From positions 1 to 5,472 of the forward strand of contig SLEW01000287.1 of the NCBI GenBank assembly GCA_007124575.1: DNA of 5,472 nucleotides, written 5' to 3'. The position numbers were made by a program, and so were the translations under genes. The stretch comes from Bacteroidales bacterium. Its GTDB lineage: Bacteria; Bacteroidota; Bacteroidia; Bacteroidales; UBA7960. The notes under the pieces are model-generated. The model was given only the letters and a program-made list of their open reading frames with translations. It made no database searches and was not told the origin of the DNA. The number at the start of each line of letters is the position of its first letter. Position 1 is the first letter of the stretch. Below, piece by piece: positions 1 through 4,892 of this stretch.

Positions 1-453
1 CATGCGGATCAGTTCAAGCAGGGTGGCAACCGCAGAGCCATTGTCGGAGGCTCCGTAAGCATCAGGCACCGTGTCATAATGCCCCATGAACAGGATAGCT
101 CTGCCGCTTCCTGTTCCGGGGATGCGTGCCATGATGTTACCCAGTCTTGCGATCCGTTGCAGGCGGGAGTCATAGTAGGTGGTGCTCTGTAATTCCGGTT
201 CCAGTCCTAGTTGCCTTAGTTCATCCACGATATATTCCCGCACGACGACATTCTCTGCTGAGCCGATGGGGTTTTTTACTGAAGCAATCGTTTCCAGATG
301 CTTCCACGCCCTTTCAGCTGAAAATTCACCGGCCGGGGCATCTTCGGGAACAGCCTCCGGGGGCGTATTGAGGCGAAGGGAGATAAATACCACCGCCAGC
401 ATGGCCAGTGTCAGGAGGATGCCTGTCAGTAGCTGGTTTTTGTTTTGGTTCAT
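1..453 (-). CDS. M28-family metallopeptidase, membrane-anchored, N-terminal fragment
   Basis: The gene reads leftward from ATG at 453-451 and is open to the window edge, giving the first 151 residues; the C-terminus is outside. Residues 8-26 form one hydrophobic helix after a short polar/basic start, so the protein is probably anchored in the inner membrane with the enzyme on the periplasmic side. Residues 62-89 (PIGSAENVVVREYIVDELRQ, then LGLEPELQ) are the typical lead-in of M28/ERMP1-like zinc aminopeptidases. Residues 123-147 contain MGHYDTVP and GASDNGSAVATLLE; from the family, His125 and Asp137 should be zinc ligands, with Asp127 in the HxD motif. The family removes N-terminal amino acids from peptides; the substrate here is unknown. 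It lies 93 bp downstream of the macrodomain gene on the same strand with no TAnnTTTG box in the gap, so co-transcription is plausible. ERMP1-like members carry further membrane helices at the C-terminus, which cannot be checked here. Confidence 0.88.
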   Translation of the reverse strand, partial: MNQNKNQLLTGILLTLAMLAVVFISLRLNTPPEAVPEDAPAGEFSAERAWKHLETIASVKNPIGSAENVVVREYIVDELRQLGLEPELQSTTYYDSRLQRIARLGNIMARIPGTGSGRAILFMGHYDTVPDAYGASDNGSAVATLLELIRM

Positions 454-546
454 GTGTTTACATTTCGGTTTTACAGGTCAGGCCCTGTCATTATTTTTTC
501 CCTGACTACAATGTCGAATCCCTTAAGGTGTTTCTTTACAACTGCT

Positions 547-1065
547 TCATAACTGCTTCCGGAATACCTCCAGATCGCTTTCGCTGAAGAGCACCATTCG
601 AATCTTTTTGACGTGCGAAAGTTCAGGCATTTTTTTCCGGATGGCATCGGTCGCGATGGCCGCTGCCTCCTCTATCGGGAAGCCAAAAGCGCCTGCTGAT
701 ATGGCAGGAAATGCCAGCGACGCTATTTGCTGTTTATCGGCCAGGCGCAGCGCGTTTTCATAACATGCCGCCAGTAACTTATCCTCTGGCTTGTCGCGTC
801 CGTAAACCGGTCCCAGGCAGTGGATAACATACTTGTTGGGCAGCTTGTGTGCGCCCGTGATCACTGCCTCGCCTGGCTTGATAGGCGCCAGAGGTCTGCA
901 CTCATCCCCGAGCCCGGGGCCGGCAGCCCGGTGGATGGCCCCGGCTACGCCTCCTCCTGTTTGCAACTGTGCGTTGGCTGCATTTACGATAGCATCCATG
1001 TCTGGCTGGTTTGCAATATCTCCCAGGGTTACTTCAAGCTTTGCTTTTGAATTGTCTGACTTCAT
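547..1065 (-). CDS. Macrodomain protein, MacroD/YmdB-like (ADP-ribose-binding or hydrolase)
   Basis: A complete 172-residue protein, the usual size for a stand-alone bacterial macrodomain. The fold motifs appear in order: GDI at 15-17, DAIVNAAN at 24-31, GGGVAGAIHRAAG at 37-49, VIHCLGPVYG at 80-89, and FPAISAGAFGFP at 119-130. These build the ADP-ribose pocket. MacroD-type enzymes remove mono-ADP-ribose from acidic residues and deacetylate O-acetyl-ADP-ribose, acting in the cytoplasm; no signal peptide is visible here. One feature is odd: MacroD and E. coli YmdB have GGGGVDGAIH, with a catalytically important Asp, whereas this protein has Ala41 at that position, as in archaeal AF1521 (HGGGVAYAI). 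It may therefore bind ADP-ribose with reduced or altered hydrolysis. The start at 1065 is followed immediately by a polar stretch and then the first beta strand, and lies about 35 nt after a predicted transcription start. Family assignment is firm; activity is inference. Confidence 0.93.
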   Translation of the reverse strand: MKSDNSKAKLEVTLGDIANQPDMDAIVNAANAQLQTGGGVAGAIHRAAGPGLGDECRPLAPIKPGEAVITGAHKLPNKYVIHCLGPVYGRDKPEDKLLAACYENALRLADKQQIASLAFPAISAGAFGFPIEEAAAIATDAIRKKMPELSHVKKIRMVLFSESDLEVFRKQL

Positions 1066-1107
1066 AGGGATGTTTTTTGTGCGTTAAGTAAATGGAAGTG
1101 TGATAAA

Positions 1108-1115
1108 CAAATATA
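1108..1115 (-). promoter_or_regulatory. Predicted -7 promoter element for the macrodomain gene
   Basis: Read on the minus strand this is TATATTTG, an exact match to the Bacteroidota sigma-ABfr -7 consensus TAnnTTTG. Transcription would start about 6 nt downstream, leaving a leader of roughly 36 nt before the ATG at 1065. No clear TTTG -33 box lies 19-21 nt upstream, so the match is to one half of the promoter only. Confidence 0.5.
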
Positions 1116-1143
1116 CCAAATGTTTGGCTTACATACTACGTAG
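1116..1143. promoter_or_regulatory. Two inverted repeats in the divergent promoter region (possible operator)
   Basis: Between the two divergent -7 boxes lie an interrupted inverted repeat, CCAAA-TG-TTTGG (1116-1127), and an exact 8-bp palindrome, CTACGTAG (1136-1143). Both sit where a dimeric regulator could affect transcription in either direction. No regulator gene is next to them, and short palindromes arise often by chance, so the operator role is only a possibility. Confidence 0.25.
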
Positions 1144-1153
1144 CATTTTCTGT

Positions 1154-1161
1154 TACCTTTG
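1154..1161 (+). promoter_or_regulatory. Predicted -7 promoter element for the EamA transporter gene
   Basis: TACCTTTG matches TAnnTTTG exactly. The nearest upstream TTTG (1123-1126) is 27 nt away, longer than the usual 19-23 nt, so the -33 part is weak or absent. A transcription start near 1167 would give a leader of about 12 nt to the ATG at 1179 or about 72 nt to the alternative ATG at 1239. Confidence 0.5.
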
Positions 1162-1178
1162 CCGCGACAAAACAGAAC

Positions 1179-2129
1179 ATGATAATGCAGCTGACACCTG
1201 GTGGTGATCAGCCGGTTACCATGGTTAACTGCAGGAAAATGCGACACGACAGCAAACCAAAGGGTATTCACTGGCTTGCACTTGGCCTGTTGGTCATCGT
1301 GTGGGGGAGCTCGTTTATCCTTATCAAACGGGGCCTGGATTCATTCAGCAGCTTTGAGGTCGGCGCTCTCCGCATTGCCATCTCTTTTCTGGTTCTTTCA
1401 CCATTGCTCATATGGAATCTCAAAAAAGTACCACGCCGTAAACTCAAATACTTTCTGATGGCCGGCATCATTGGCAATGGGTTGCCACCCTTTCTGTTTG
1501 CCATAGCACAAACCGTTATTGACAGTTACATGGCCGGCGTTCTGAATTCACTGACGCCCTTGTTTACGTTGGTTATTGGCGTTTTCTTTTTTGGGACACG
1601 CACGCGCTGGTTTAATGTGCTGGGAGTGTTTGTTGGACTGGGTGGCGCTATCGGACTGCTTACGGTTGCCAATGGAAGCGAACTCAACAATATATGGTAC
1701 GGCATGTTTGCTATTGCAGCTGCAGTTTGTTATGCAACCAACATGAATCTTATTAAGCGTTATCTATCAGACTTCAGTACACTTACGATCACTCCTGTTG
1801 CATTTATGTTTATCGGGATCCCTTCCCTCATTTACCTCCTGACCGGCAGTGAGGTCTTCCATGTGCTGACACACGACCCGAGGGGCTGGCAGAGCCTGGG
1901 TTATATCGCTATCCTGGCAATTGTGGGAACCGCACTTGCCATGATCATCCATAACTGGCTCATCAAACAGACTTCTGCGCTTTTTACTTCTACCGTTACG
2001 TACCTAATGCCCGTAATTTCCATTATGTGGGGCGTTGCCGACGGCGAAGTGTTTCTGGCCGTATTCATGCTCTGGATTGCGATCATCTTAATCGGAGTAT
2101 ATATGGCAAATAAACGAAGGAGAATGTAA
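1179..2129 (+). CDS. EamA/DMT-family transporter (10-TM permease)
   Basis: An integral inner-membrane protein of up to 316 residues with the two tandem EamA halves of the drug/metabolite transporter superfamily, about ten hydrophobic helices between residues 30 and 309. Family hallmarks are WGSSFILIKRGL at 42-53 (end of helix 1), LNSLTPLFT at 122-130 closing the first half, and TYLMPVISIMWGVADGE at 273-289 in the second half. The tail KRRR before the end is consistent with a cytoplasmic C-terminus. Members export amino acids, metabolites or drugs, or take up nucleotide sugars; nothing here indicates the substrate. Start choice: ATG 1179 has an A-rich leader (GACAAAACAGAAC) like other starts in this phylum. 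However, the first 20 residues are outside the conserved fold, and ATG 1239 (MRHDSKPKGIHWLAL, AGGA just upstream) gives the normal family N-terminus and may be the true start (297 residues). The gene appears monocistronic, with its own promoter and a separate promoter for rplU downstream. Confidence 0.92.
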   Translation: MIMQLTPGGDQPVTMVNCRKMRHDSKPKGIHWLALGLLVIVWGSSFILIKRGLDSFSSFEVGALRIAISFLVLSPLLIWNLKKVPRRKLKYFLMAGIIGNGLPPFLFAIAQTVIDSYMAGVLNSLTPLFTLVIGVFFFGTRTRWFNVLGVFVGLGGAIGLLTVANGSELNNIWYGMFAIAAAVCYATNMNLIKRYLSDFSTLTITPVAFMFIGIPSLIYLLTGSEVFHVLTHDPRGWQSLGYIAILAIVGTALAMIIHNWLIKQTSALFTSTVTYLMPVISIMWGVADGEVFLAVFMLWIAIILIGVYMANKRRRM

Positions 2130-2187
2130 TGTGCTGATTAGCTCACAAAAACATTTCTCTTAGAGGTAAAAATATTTTCCCGGGGAC

Positions 2188-2217
2188 TTGCAGCTTCATA
2201 TTTTTTGTTTATCTTTG
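2188..2217 (+). promoter_or_regulatory. Promoter of rplU-rpmA, Bacteroidota consensus
   Basis: TTG (2188-2190), a 19-nt spacer, then TATCTTTG (2210-2217): spacing and both boxes agree with the TTTG-N19-TAnnTTTG consensus of the Bacteroidota primary sigma factor. An A/T tract (AAAAATATTTT, 2168-2178) lies where an UP element would sit, which would suit a strong ribosomal-protein promoter. Transcription would start near 2223, leaving a leader of about 37 nt, too short for an obvious L21-binding autoregulatory structure. Confidence 0.78.
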
Positions 2218-2259
2218 CACCCCAATTATCCGAATAAACCATTTAATTCATAATAAGAA

Positions 2260-2571
2260 ATGTACGCAATTGTTGAAATAGGTGGCCAGCAATTTAAGGT
2301 GCAAAAAGAGCAGAAACTTTTTGTAAACCTGCTGGAAAACGAGGCGGGAAGCGATCTGGAAATTGACAAGGTGATGTTGGTTGCCGATGGCGACAACATC
2401 CAGGTGGGTGCCCCTGTAGTTGATGGAGCCAAGGTGAAAGCCAGGGTTCTGGAGCATGTGAAAGCCGACAAAATTTTGGTTTTCAAGAAAAAACGCAGGA
2501 AGGGCTATCAGAAAATGAATGGTCATCGTCAACCCATGACACAGATTCAGATTGAAGACATTACCGCTTAA
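2260..2571 (+). CDS. rplU: 50S ribosomal protein L21
   Basis: A complete L21 of 103 residues, the same length as the E. coli protein. It starts with the typical MYAIVEIGGQQFKV and ends with the L21 signature FKKKRRKGYQKMNGHRQ (about residues 75-91) followed by the TQIQIEDI strand. L21 binds 23S rRNA in the large subunit. Unlike some Bacteroidota L21 proteins, this one has no low-complexity C-terminal extension; in this operon the extension is on L27 instead. It is followed 30 bp later by rpmA on the same strand, the conserved L21-L27 order, and both should be read from the promoter at 2188-2217. The ATG is preceded by an A/T-rich leader (CATAATAAGAA) without a Shine-Dalgarno sequence. Confidence 0.98.
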   Translation: MYAIVEIGGQQFKVQKEQKLFVNLLENEAGSDLEIDKVMLVADGDNIQVGAPVVDGAKVKARVLEHVKADKILVFKKKRRKGYQKMNGHRQPMTQIQIEDITA

Positions 2572-2601
2572 GCGCATTGGAAACAGCAAAATCACAAAAT
2601 T

Positions 2602-3279
2602 ATGGCACATAAGAAAGGAGTTGGTAGCTCGAAAAACGGTCGCGAGTCGCATAGCAAACGGCTCGGCGTGAAAATTTTTGGCGGTTCCGTCGCTACCGCT
2701 GGTAACATCATTGTCAGGCAACGTGGCACAAAACATTATCCCGGAAACAATGTAGGGATGGGTAAGGATCATACCTTATTTGCCCTGATCGACGGGAAAG
2801 TGGTTTTTACCAAAAAGGCCGGGAACAAATCACATGTTTCTGTTGAGCCTTCAGCAGAAACTGTAACTGCTGCCAAAGCCGGAAATGGAAAACCCAAGAC
2901 TGTTTCCAGGGCAGAAGAGCCTGAGGTGGCAGTAGCCGAAGCTCCTGCAGAGGAGAAGGCTGCCACAAAAGCCGAAGCTAAGAAGGAAGAAGCCCCTGAA
3001 GCAGAGACTAAAAAGGCCCCTGCAAAAAAAGCCGAAGCTAAGAAGGAAGAAGCTCCCGAGGCAGAAACCAAAAAGGCCCCTGCAAAAAAAGCCGAAGCTA
3101 AGAAGGAAGAAGCCCCTGAAGCAGAGACTAAAAAGGCCCCTGCAAAAAAGGCTGCATCCAAAAAAGAAGAAGCTCCCAGCGCTGAAGCAAAGAAAACGAC
3201 AGCCTCCAAGACCAAAAAAGAGACTAAGCCGGAGAAGGATGACTCTGCTGATGCTGTGGAAGAAAAGCCAGCCGAATAG
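2602..3279 (+). CDS. rpmA: 50S ribosomal protein L27 with long repetitive Lys/Ala/Glu tail
   Basis: Residues 1 to about 84 are an ordinary L27: MAHKKGVGSSKNGRES at the start, then RLGVKIFGGSVATAGNIIVR, QRGTKHYPGNNVGMGKDHTL and LIDGKVVF. L27 sits near the peptidyl transferase centre, and its N-terminus reaches toward the P-site tRNA; there is no cleavable Firmicutes-type N-terminal extension. The normal protein is about 85 residues, but this one has 225. The extra ~140 residues are low-complexity Ala/Lys/Glu/Pro, probably disordered or weakly helical, with three identical 20-residue repeats (AEAKKEEAPEAETKKAPAKK at 124-143, 144-163, 164-183) and a degenerate fourth (184-203). Each exact repeat has 6 Lys and 5 Glu, so it is a nearly neutral polyampholyte rather than a simple basic RNA-binding tail. 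The reading frame is continuous from core to tail and ends at TAG just before a strong terminator, so this does not look like an accidental read-through. Function of the tail is unknown. Confidence 0.97.
   Translation: MAHKKGVGSSKNGRESHSKRLGVKIFGGSVATAGNIIVRQRGTKHYPGNNVGMGKDHTLFALIDGKVVFTKKAGNKSHVSVEPSAETVTAAKAGNGKPKTVSRAEEPEVAVAEAPAEEKAATKAEAKKEEAPEAETKKAPAKKAEAKKEEAPEAETKKAPAKKAEAKKEEAPEAETKKAPAKKAASKKEEAPSAEAKKTTASKTKKETKPEKDDSADAVEEKPAE
2971..3210 (+). repeat. Tandem 60-bp coding repeats in the rpmA tail (3 units plus a degenerate fourth)
   Basis: Three contiguous 60-bp units (2971-3030, 3031-3090, 3091-3150) encode exactly the same 20 residues. Units 1 and 3 differ at one base (the last, A/G), while unit 2 differs from unit 1 at five bases, all synonymous. 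A fourth unit (3151-3210) follows in phase but has diverged in protein sequence (AASKKEEAPSAEAKKTTASK). The unit length is a multiple of three, so gain or loss of units keeps the frame. Confidence 0.95.
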
Positions 3280-3312
3280 CTAAGGAGATTCACCTCCCGC
3301 CTCTTAGCGGGA
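3279..3312 (+). other. Two overlapping, mutually exclusive hairpins after rpmA
   Basis: GCTAAGGAG (3279-3287) can pair with CTCTTAGC (3301-3308), with one bulged G, and starts inside the rpmA stop codon. TCCCGC (3295-3300) can pair with GCGGGA (3307-3312) across a 6-nt loop. The two share bases 3307-3308, so both cannot form at once. Neither is followed by a T tract; they may protect the 3' end of the transcript or be chance pairing. Confidence 0.35.
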
Positions 3313-3334
3313 TCATCATAAATAGTATCTCTTG

Positions 3335-3360
3335 AATCCTGCTGCGGCAGGATTTTTTTT
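3335..3360 (+). terminator. Intrinsic terminator of the rplU-rpmA operon
   Basis: AATCCTGC (3335-3342), loop TGCG, GCAGGATT (3347-3354): a perfect 8-bp stem with a 4-nt loop, running directly into eight T residues (3353-3360). It lies 55 bp after the rpmA stop and ends the ribosomal protein transcript before the serS promoter. Confidence 0.92.
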
Positions 3361-3376
3361 ATGCATCTATTCTTGC

Positions 3377-3384
3377 TACTTTTG
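3377..3384 (+). promoter_or_regulatory. Predicted -7 promoter element for serS
   Basis: TACTTTTG is an exact TAnnTTTG match. The -33 position (about 3354-3358) falls in the T tract of the preceding terminator and has no clear TTTG. Transcription would start near 3390, giving a leader of about 65 nt that can form a 6-bp stem, ACCTCC (3399-3404) with GGAGGT (3418-3423). serS therefore seems to be expressed separately from rplU-rpmA despite the short distance. Confidence 0.55.
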
Positions 3385-3454
3385 ATGCACTGAATCTGAC
3401 CTCCGGCATGACAGCAGGGAGGTTGGTTACACCTAATCAATATTTCTGATTATT

Positions 3455-4726
3455 ATGATAGATATTCAAAAAATAAGGGAAGACAGCAAGGCGGTAATTG
3501 AACGTTACCAGGTCCGGAATTTTAATGCCTCCGATCTTGTCAGGCGTATTAAGGAGCTTGATGCCAGGCGGCGTGAGGCCCAGCAGGAGCTCGACAGCAC
3601 ACTTGCGGACGCCAATGCTACGGCACGAAAAATAGGCGAGCTTTTTAAGTCTGGTAAGCGTGATGAAGCCGAACCCCTGAAAGAGCAATCTGCCGACCTG
3701 AAGAAAAGGTCGAAAAAACTACAGGAAGAAATGGATGCTGTAACCCATGAGTTGCAGGAGCTGATGACCAACCTGCCCATGCTTCCGCATCCTTCTGTGC
3801 CTGCAGGCAATACGGAAGAGGATAATGAGGTGATCAGGGAGGAGGGTGAGATGCCACAACTACCGGAAAGCGCAAAAGCACACTGGGAGCTGGCTGCCAG
3901 GTACGACCTGATCGACTTTGCTGCCGGCACAAAAGTTACCGGAGCAGGCTTCCCGGTTTATAAAGGCAAAGGTGCCGTTTTGCAGCGTGCCCTGATCAGC
4001 TTCTTTCTGGAAGAGGCAGGAAAGGCTGGCTATACAGAATATCAGCCGCCGCTGATGGTAAATGCAGAATCGGCCTATGGTACCGGCCAGCTTCCCGATA
4101 AGGATGGCCAGATGTATCATGTGGCTTCAGATGATCTGTATCTTATCCCAACCTCAGAGGTGCCCATAACCAACATTTTTCGAGATACCATCATGGAGGA
4201 AAATGAGCTCCCCGTGAAATGTACCGCATATTCCGTTTGCTTTCGCAGAGAAGCCGGCTCATATGGAAAGGACGTCAGAGGCCTGAACAGGTTGCATCAG
4301 TTTGATAAGGTGGAAATTGTGCAGGTTGCCCATCCCGACACAAGCTATGAGGTGCTGGACGAGATGGTAGACTATGTGGCCGGCCTGCTTGAGAAGCTGG
4401 AGCTGCCTTTCCGCGTGGCAAGGCTTTGTGGTGGTGACCTCGGCTTTGCTTCAGCACTTACTTACGATATGGAGGTATATTCGGCCGGGCAAAAAAGATG
4501 GCTGGAGGTCAGTTCTATATCCAACTTCGAAACGTATCAGGCACAACGTATGAAGCTGAGGTTCCGCCCGGCGGAAGGGAAAAACCGGCTGGCGCATACT
4601 CTCAATGGAAGTGCACTTGCGTTGCCCCGCGTGATGGCTGCATTGCTTGAAAACAATCAGACAGCTGACGGCATCCGTGTTCCGGCCATCTTACACAAAT
4701 ACACGGGGTTCGACATGATACAGTAA
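3455..4726 (+). CDS. serS: Seryl-tRNA synthetase
   Basis: A complete class II aminoacyl-tRNA synthetase of 423 residues, the usual bacterial length. It charges tRNA-Ser (and tRNA-Sec where present) with serine in the cytoplasm. The start MIDIQKIREDSKAV is typical of the family. Residues about 30-105 form the charged N-terminal helical hairpin that grips the long variable arm of tRNA-Ser. The catalytic domain follows: motif 1 ending QPPLMV (197-202), the serine-recognition loop TSEVPI (233-238), motif 2 FRREAGSYGKDVRGLNRLHQ (from 263) with the ATP-binding arginines, and motif 3 LNGSALALPRVMAALLENNQ (383-402) with Arg392. No expected residue is missing. The ATG follows an A/T-rich leader (TTTCTGATTATT) with no Shine-Dalgarno sequence, as for its neighbours. 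It has its own promoter, downstream of the rpmA terminator. Confidence 0.98.
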   Translation: MIDIQKIREDSKAVIERYQVRNFNASDLVRRIKELDARRREAQQELDSTLADANATARKIGELFKSGKRDEAEPLKEQSADLKKRSKKLQEEMDAVTHELQELMTNLPMLPHPSVPAGNTEEDNEVIREEGEMPQLPESAKAHWELAARYDLIDFAAGTKVTGAGFPVYKGKGAVLQRALISFFLEEAGKAGYTEYQPPLMVNAESAYGTGQLPDKDGQMYHVASDDLYLIPTSEVPITNIFRDTIMEENELPVKCTAYSVCFRREAGSYGKDVRGLNRLHQFDKVEIVQVAHPDTSYEVLDEMVDYVAGLLEKLELPFRVARLCGGDLGFASALTYDMEVYSAGQKRWLEVSSISNFETYQAQRMKLRFRPAEGKNRLAHTLNGSALALPRVMAALLENNQTADGIRVPAILHKYTGFDMIQ

Positions 4727-4727
4727 G

Positions 4728-4749
4728 CATGGCAGCTCCGGGGGCCATG
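4728..4749 (+). terminator. Inverted repeat just after serS (weak terminator candidate)
   Basis: CATGGC (4728-4733) and GCCATG (4744-4749) form a 6-bp stem around a 10-nt loop, beginning 2 nt after the serS stop. There is no T tract behind it, so it may stabilise the 3' end or act weakly rather than being a standard intrinsic terminator. The rest of the 166-bp gap up to 4892 shows no gene and no good TAnnTTTG promoter, although TAATCTTTTG near 4770-4779 is one base longer than the consensus. Confidence 0.3.
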
Positions 4750-4892
4750 AGTGCAAACTTCGGCTATGTCTAATCTTTTGAAGCAACAGAAACCTATTGC
4801 CTGTGAAGTAAGCTAACTGCTGACATGTAAAACAAATCCGGCACGGTTTTCGTTCCCATTATATGCATTGTGCAATTAATTCGGCTAATTTT

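Noticed and set aside
471..497. Inverted repeat ACAGG/CCTGT followed by a T-rich stretch, as a terminator
   Set aside because: Read on the plus strand there is no plus-strand gene for it to end; on the minus strand, where the genes are, the A/T stretch is on the wrong side of the stem.
147..505. Two overlapping plus-strand open frames in the left part
   Set aside because: They lie mostly opposite the M28 peptidase gene, whose minus-strand translation has a clear membrane anchor and zinc-ligand motifs; the plus-strand translations look like noise.
2223..2259. Autoregulatory L21 leader RNA
   Set aside because: The predicted leader is only about 37 nt, A/T-rich, and shows no stable stem.
2248..2772. 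Open frame on the minus strand opposite rplU and the start of rpmA (174 codons)
   Set aside because: It lies entirely opposite two certain ribosomal protein genes and their spacer, and its translation has no family features.
2971..3210. 60-bp repeats as a possible CRISPR array
   Set aside because: The units are contiguous without variable spacers and are in frame within rpmA, so they are a coding tandem repeat.
2769..3440. Long open frame on the minus strand opposite rpmA (223 codons, Ala/Ser/Phe-rich)
   Set aside because: It mirrors the Lys/Ala/Glu repeats of the L27 tail; the repetitive codons simply lack stops in the opposite frame. There is no recognisable domain, and it crosses the terminator and the serS promoter.
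4863..4892. Upstream in-frame ATG extending the TPR protein by ten residues
   Set aside because: The added residues (MHCAINSANF) would precede a complete signal peptide that begins naturally at ATG 4893 or 4899.
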